Source of the DNA: Microplitis mediator
Taxonomy: Eukaryota > Arthropoda > Insecta > Hymenoptera > Braconidae
Direction of reading: 5' to 3'
Length of the DNA stretch: 64,000 nucleotides
NCBI RefSeq assembly: GCF_029852145.1
Contig: NC_079977.1
Location: forward strand, 3,557,879-3,621,878
A model generated the notes under the pieces. That model saw nothing but the letters and a program-made list of their open reading frames with translations, had not been told where the DNA came from and ran no database searches. Positions 58,906 to 64,000 of this stretch are shown here, piece by piece; the stretch's first letter is position 1; the number at the start of each line of letters is the position of its first letter. The position numbers and the translations under genes are program-made.

Positions 58906-61442
58906 AAGTTTTGAAAAGGTTTTAAAGGCTAAAACAAAACGTCAGCTTTAAGTGCTGTACTTTTAGATTCTTAGAACTATGAATTCCTAAATATGTAATG
59001 ATAAGGATCTAAAATTGTTTGAAAATTCTCTGTCGAGTGCCTGATTTTACCTTGTGAGCCGTAGATGCTTATATTTACTAAAATAATAGTCTTAAGCGTA
59101 GAAAACCTTGTGTACTAATAATTACTGTCGAGTGACGATTGGTTCTGTTAGCAGGTAACAACTTTTCTAGCTATTGTATCATCGGATACGTACACTTTAT
59201 ACCAATGTTTTAAGTCAATAGTTGTAAAATTTATAATGCAGGCCATCAATCATTAAAATACGTATACTTAAATAGCGTAAATTTTCTACATAAATGAAAT
59301 ACATTTTATATTTTACTCCATCAAACTTGAGGTCATAAAATTTTGAAATACTGATGATAGGCGTGAGCTGACTGGGCTTCTTGACGAATACATTCAAATG
59401 TTCAGGTTTCCTAGACATATTTTTGAGTCTTTGAAATAATTTGAAATACAACACAATAAATAACTAAAATTATATTAAAAGATACAATCAGCATATTGCA
59501 TAAATCTCGAGCTTGTCTTGTCTGTTTGAGTGACTGCAACATCGATCAACGACAACATTAATCGTATTTGCGTGTGTTGTATATACGTTCTCGTCTATTC
59601 GCTTTTGTTGAGCGCAGGAGAGAAATATAAGAGAAAAGCGAGAGATGAGAAAAAAATGGTTGGCTATGTGAAGAGAGCGCGGCTTGGATAAAAGTGTAAA
59701 AATGCTGACAAGCGGATAATAGAGGAGGCAGTCAGTCACTTTGAAAGACGACGTTGAACAAGAGGGTGAGTGAACAAGAGAAATAGAAAAAAGGAATATC
59801 GAAATGTGCTGGAGAGAGTTGGAACAAGGAATGGAAAATGCTGAAAGATTGTACAGGGTTCTAGGGGTTTTAGGGGTTTGGGGCGAAAGTATAAGGGAGT
59901 ATTCCACGGATTCTAGGGGTGCGGGACAGAAACTTTGCTACTTGGTGAGCCGTGAAAGGGAGCGGTTAGTGTGAGAGGTAAGAGGGTAACAGAATTTGTG
60001 CTGGGCAATAAATCATAGCAGTCGTCTTTTTCATGTTCTCGTACAATAGTCAACTTAAATTCGCGGTAGAGAGAGAATTCCCTGGCGTATTAAATGTATG
60101 TATATATATATATATAAAAGATATACAGTTATATTGTTGAATATACTTGTATTGAGTTGGACAATATATGATCGTGGGTATGACGAAATGGGCGTACAAT
60201 CATTCCGCGTTGTTGACCCCTCAGCAAATTGTGTGTCAAGTCCTGTTGCACATTGTACTCATATTTGGATTGTATTAAAAAGTCATCAGTCTATACGGTA
60301 TTACATTGATGATTTATTCATTTTTTCCTGCTCATATAAATAAGTGCACCTATTTTATGCTCTAATTTTGTTTATAAGTTTTGATTGTCCAATAAATTAT
60401 TTCATTTCTGACGATGAAAATTTCTCTACGAAATTGAACAAGTGATGAAAAATATAATTTTTTTTTGCTCCTGTAAAGATTAAACTTTACAAGAAACCAG
60501 CAGTCAACATTAATATTCGTTTCGCGATTTTCATTGTTGAATGTGTGTTTCAGAGCTATCCCTCATCTATATACATATACATCTAAACATACGCACATAT
60601 ATAAATCCATGAGCTTAGTAATTCCTAAAGAGGCAAACAATTTTCAAATCCATCGACAACTCTTGCTTGTAGATTACAGGATTTATTTTAGTATTTATTC
60701 AATGCGGGACCACGTATCGTATATATTATCGGATCGAGAATACATTTTACGCATGTGAAGGCTGATAAGAGCGACAGAGTACAAGAAAACGAATCGAGTG
60801 AGAGTGAGATGGATATCTGACGGAGTAAAAAAAAAGGACACAGTGACCAGTATGGTGGCTGTCTATATTGATTGTGTAGCCGTCTGACAACGACAGTGAC
60901 ATATGTCACCGAGGCTTCTCGTTATCGCTGATTTAAACATGAGGCCATCCAAGTTTTTTCTCTTTTTCCTCTTGCAATTCCTCTTTTACCTCCTTACTAT
61001 ACTCTGTTCGCTCTGCCACTTTTATACTCTCATTTAACTTCTGTCTGGCTGACTAACAAAGTGTAAAGTATATACTATAGCCATACAATTCTTCCCTTAT
61101 CATATATCTCACCTCATCTTGATATACGTCGTACCATCATCAATAACATGATGACATATTCAAAATCTATATACTGTTATTCATAACTCTATTGTCACAT
61201 TATACTACTGCCTCGTCGATTATTATCACTTATTTAATGACAGCTACAGTGACGTATGATTTATGATTATTGTGTGCTAAATATTTTCTATAATAATATA
61301 GTAATATATTAACTGAAAAATGTATTCTGACCTCATGTCCAAGTGGGGGGGAGTGTAACCATCATTAATTTTTTATTAACTTGACTATATTTACATATTT
61401 AGGTATGCATTTTTTGCTGTATTTTATCATGGAACATTAATT
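58906..61442. other. Intergenic, upstream of noc: unique sequence
   Basis: Includes a GA-rich stretch at 59600-59850, which is the source of a 139-codon minus-strand frame dominated by Ser/Leu and not a credible gene, and a TA run at 60097-60117. No element ends noticed. Confidence 0.5.
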
Positions 61443-62119
61443 TAAGGGGAACCAATGGTGCGGGATTTTGAAAAATCAATTTTTTTTGCATACTTCGATA
61501 GTCTATAGCTTTAAAAATAAGACTCAAATTTTAAGTGCATAGCTCAAATAATTTTTTTGAGTTACAGCCATCTGAAGAGCAGATGCTTATTGGTTCTTGA
61601 AAATACATTTTTCAAAATTGCTGCAGTTGTAACTCGAAGACAAATCATCCGATCGATTTGATTCTTATTGCAGCTTCTTTTATAAATGTTTCTCCATACC
61701 ATGAACCTCCAGTTTTCCGATCGAATAGAAAATGTAATTTTAGCGGGCCAAAAATCATCAATTTTGGCGCGGAATTCAATCCTTTTTTTTGAAGCTCCGT
61801 CATTTTGTTAAATTTTAATCTTTATTTCCGATCGAGAGTCATATTACGGGCAGTACCTTCTAGTTTAATAAACTTTTTGATTTTTTGATTTCATGCAGTG
61901 TGAAAATCGCTATCACTGCAGCGGGGGGACTTTTTTTTAGAGCCTGGAAAATTGTGAATTTCGCTGAATTTTCTATTTTTAGATCCAGAAATTTCGTCAT
62001 GTATTTATCATATATCCACAAATATATCCTTAGAACATGAAAACATTCCATGCAGTAGTTTCTCTACAAAAATTCCCAATCATATTTTTTTCAGGCGGTC
62101 ACATTAGTGGCCCCCCTCA
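61443..62119 (+). mobile_element. Uninterrupted copy of the TYAAGGGG-ended repeat
   Basis: The left end is TAAGGGGAACCAATGGTG. The right end, read in reverse, is TGAGGGGGGCCACTAATGTG, giving imperfect inverted termini. It shares about 290 bp with the split copy at 31031-32080 and shows the empty MITE site. The interior has no long reading frame. The short minus-strand frame at 61860-62051 looks like chance. Confidence 0.6.
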
Positions 62120-62275
62120 AATGCTACATAGATATTAAGGATCCTCGAAAATAAGAATAATTTTCTCTCGCAATTAAGACGCCAAGGGAAGCTCTGTATT
62201 TAAACGGTGCTTAAAAGCTTGATGAAGGATGATGTAGTGGCGACATCTGTTGTCTTCGGAAATTATCGGCAGTGC

Positions 62276-62312
62276 CCTATTATCATTATTATCATTATCA
62301 TTATTATAAGCA
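62276..62312. repeat. (ATT/ATC)n microsatellite
   Basis: An ATTATCATTATTATCATT-type trinucleotide run of about 36 bp. A looser AGT/AAT run follows at 62915-62985. Confidence 0.8.
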
Positions 62313-63009
62313 CTATGCGCCTTTTTATACAGCAACGTAGTTAAGGATCAGAAGAACGAAGGTTATAAGAACATAGAATTTAACTTATGCTAAATTATTG
62401 AGTCTGAGAATATAACCACAGGTTACATATAATAACAATGTCTTCTCCAGCTATTACATACAAAGTCTGCCTTCATTGTGTCCTTCTATTGCTATATCAT
62501 TTTCAAAATTGATAACACATTTTACCGTACAAGTTATAATTGTATGTAAAAATTATACTCTTACATCAATTTTATATATATCCAATGAATACATTTAGTT
62601 GTTTTTCTTATTCGTCTAGTTAAAAATAAAAAAGAAACGTTTTTCAGCTGTTGAAGAAAAAAAATTATTTCTCAACACAAAAAAGTGTTGTTTTTAAAAC
62701 TCTTCTCGTAACCATTTTGTGGTATCATGACATGGCTCGAAGAAATTTCGTAAGACTTGTCGTAATCGGAGATGACAGGTCGTCTATGTGCCTCCACCTA
62801 GTTGTCCTGACATCTCGTCACTCGCCCGTCTACTCTCAGCATGAAGACCGTCGCTCATTTGACGCCAAATGTCATTACCATTTTACCATCATGACATGAT
62901 ACTTATCTAACAGTTGGAGTATGAGTAGTATAAATAGTAGCAGAAGAGGTATTAGTATTAGAATGAGTAATAGTAGTAGCGTTTTTTTAATAATCCGAAG
63001 AAAAATAAT

Positions 63010-63275
63010 GGAAATTTTATGCTCGTCAATGTCAACCGAATTATATTTTTACCACATCTGCACCGAAAGTTTGAATTCCTGTCCTGTTTAGAGGGAAGAA
63101 AGTCGTTCTTTTCTTTTACAAGAAAACAAATGATAAAAATATAAACTTCCAGGTATAGATCTGATGGAAAACTTCATACTCGGGTCGAAAAATTAAAAAC
63201 GTAGATCATACACGCGGCTTTGAATGACCCACTTGCCACTCGAGGTGTGTAATATACTATTTTTATAAATTGAAA
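63010..63275 (-). repeat. AGTATATTACACA-core repeat, copy 3
   Basis: Read on the minus strand it gives AATAGTATATTACACACCTC, then ATCATTTGTTTTCTTGTAAA and GAACGACTTTCTTCCCTCTA, in the same order as at 10.6 and 28.65 kb. It lacks the TACGG hairpin found at 10.8 kb. No termini were identified. Confidence 0.65.
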
Positions 63276-64000
63276 AGGTGTGTGTTTATATATTTTGCTC
63301 GTAAAATTATATCTGTACGCTTCCGAAGTAATTGAAGCCTAGGTCTGCAGATCGGCTGACATTAAATAAGTAATTCAATAACAATGAAATTCATCAATCA
63401 AATAACTATTCGGTAATAATTATTTTAACAAAGTAGGTATAGGTTCTAAATTGAATGTGTACATGATCACGAATGGAAGTCAGCTTGAAATGAGAAAGAC
63501 TACTCTATACTCTGTCTTGACGGGTTCTGGCGAGATGGAGAATAAGGCAAAAAAAGCTAGTGAATCGTCGCTCTGTGTCGGGAACAAAAGAAACAACGGT
63601 CCACGAAGTAGTACTGAGACGGCTGTCACCTGCATTGTTGTTAGCGTCTCCCTTCGGTTCGTTTTCTCTACAGCGGGATACAATGGCCACCAGCACAGTC
63701 ACGCCTTGACACAGCATGCCTAATCACCCTCGGCCAGACGTCTGTTATTGAGATATTTAATTAACTTCTTTGTTATCCTCTTAACAGCGATTCTTTCGAT
63801 GTCGTGTCCCTCTTGGCGATTATTGTCAGCTTATTAGACATCTTACTAAATCCCATAATGCCTTTGTTTTATTTTAATGGTTAAGTTTTGAAATAATAGT
63901 ATAAAATATAAATTAAGAAATTATAATTTGCTTCTGATAAAATTAGTCTACACCTAGATGAATAAGGCCGCTATTAACTTATAGTCAATTAATCAGATGT

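Larger units (their letters stand above)
62120..64000. other. Intergenic, upstream of noc: repeats and unique sequence
   Basis: Contains the ATT/ATC microsatellite at 62276, the repeat copy at 63010-63275 and a more balanced patch at 63480-63720 with overlapping frames on both strands (up to 90 codons) and no domain. No gene supported. Confidence 0.5.

Overview
This is a gene-poor, A+T-rich stretch of animal nuclear DNA, almost certainly from an insect. A hymenopteran (possibly a parasitoid wasp) is my guess, but nothing in the window fixes the order. The sequence contains many microsatellites, poly-A/T tracts and small hairpin transposons. It has no operons, no bacterial-style gene packing, no rRNA and no CRISPR array.

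Only one protein-coding gene can be supported: a two-exon gene on the minus strand (start codon at 56569, stop at 54973). It encodes a 499-residue NET-family zinc-finger protein of the no ocelli/elbow (noc/elB) type. It carries the family N-terminus, the Sp-type SPLALLAQTCSQIG box, the FKPY Groucho-binding motif, the buttonhead-like CKDPYCTGC box and a single C-X8-C-X12-H-X3-H finger. The rest of the window is a desert of about 54 kb downstream and 7.4 kb upstream. That fits a developmental transcription factor with a large cis-regulatory domain. Several G+C/CpG-rich islands stand out from the A+T-rich background (near 1.88, 19.4, 21.1, 23.7-24.0, 32.7-32.9, 40.6-40.8, 45.2-45.9, 48.1 and 52.9 kb) and are candidate regulatory DNA. 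Two sites look like protein-binding elements: an array of RFX X-box-like palindromes (17380-17463) and a CTCF-like motif beside a tRNA-like sequence (41430-41558).

Most of the remaining structure consists of non-autonomous DNA transposons with inverted repeats, grouped here by their ends. (a) Two 723-bp TTAA-flanked elements of a piggyBac-like pattern lie in opposite orientations, each nested in a different older repeat. (b) A TA-flanked GACTGattC family has four copies, one of them a 956-bp near-perfect foldback. (c) A CCCGAGTCGAAATT-ended family occurs at 15.6, 21.4, 39.5, 46.0, 47.6 and 58.7 kb. (d) A TA-flanked family has ends of the form CACnCnGAAAAA. (e) A repeat with the core AGTATATTACACA has three copies, one split by a hairpin built from TTACGGTAA motifs. 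(f) Single elements include a 704-bp foldback at 13.4 kb, an element built of GAATT motifs at 20.2 kb, a 431-bp element at 50.9 kb and a roughly 1-kb element at 8.46-9.50 kb that holds an unidentified 115-codon reading frame. Nesting is frequent, so the order of insertions can be read directly. No intact transposase was found.

I did not see a convincing new protein-based system. The observations most worth a second look are the nested foldback elements, the RFX-like array, the CTCF/tRNA-like pair and the orphan reading frame at 9060-9407.
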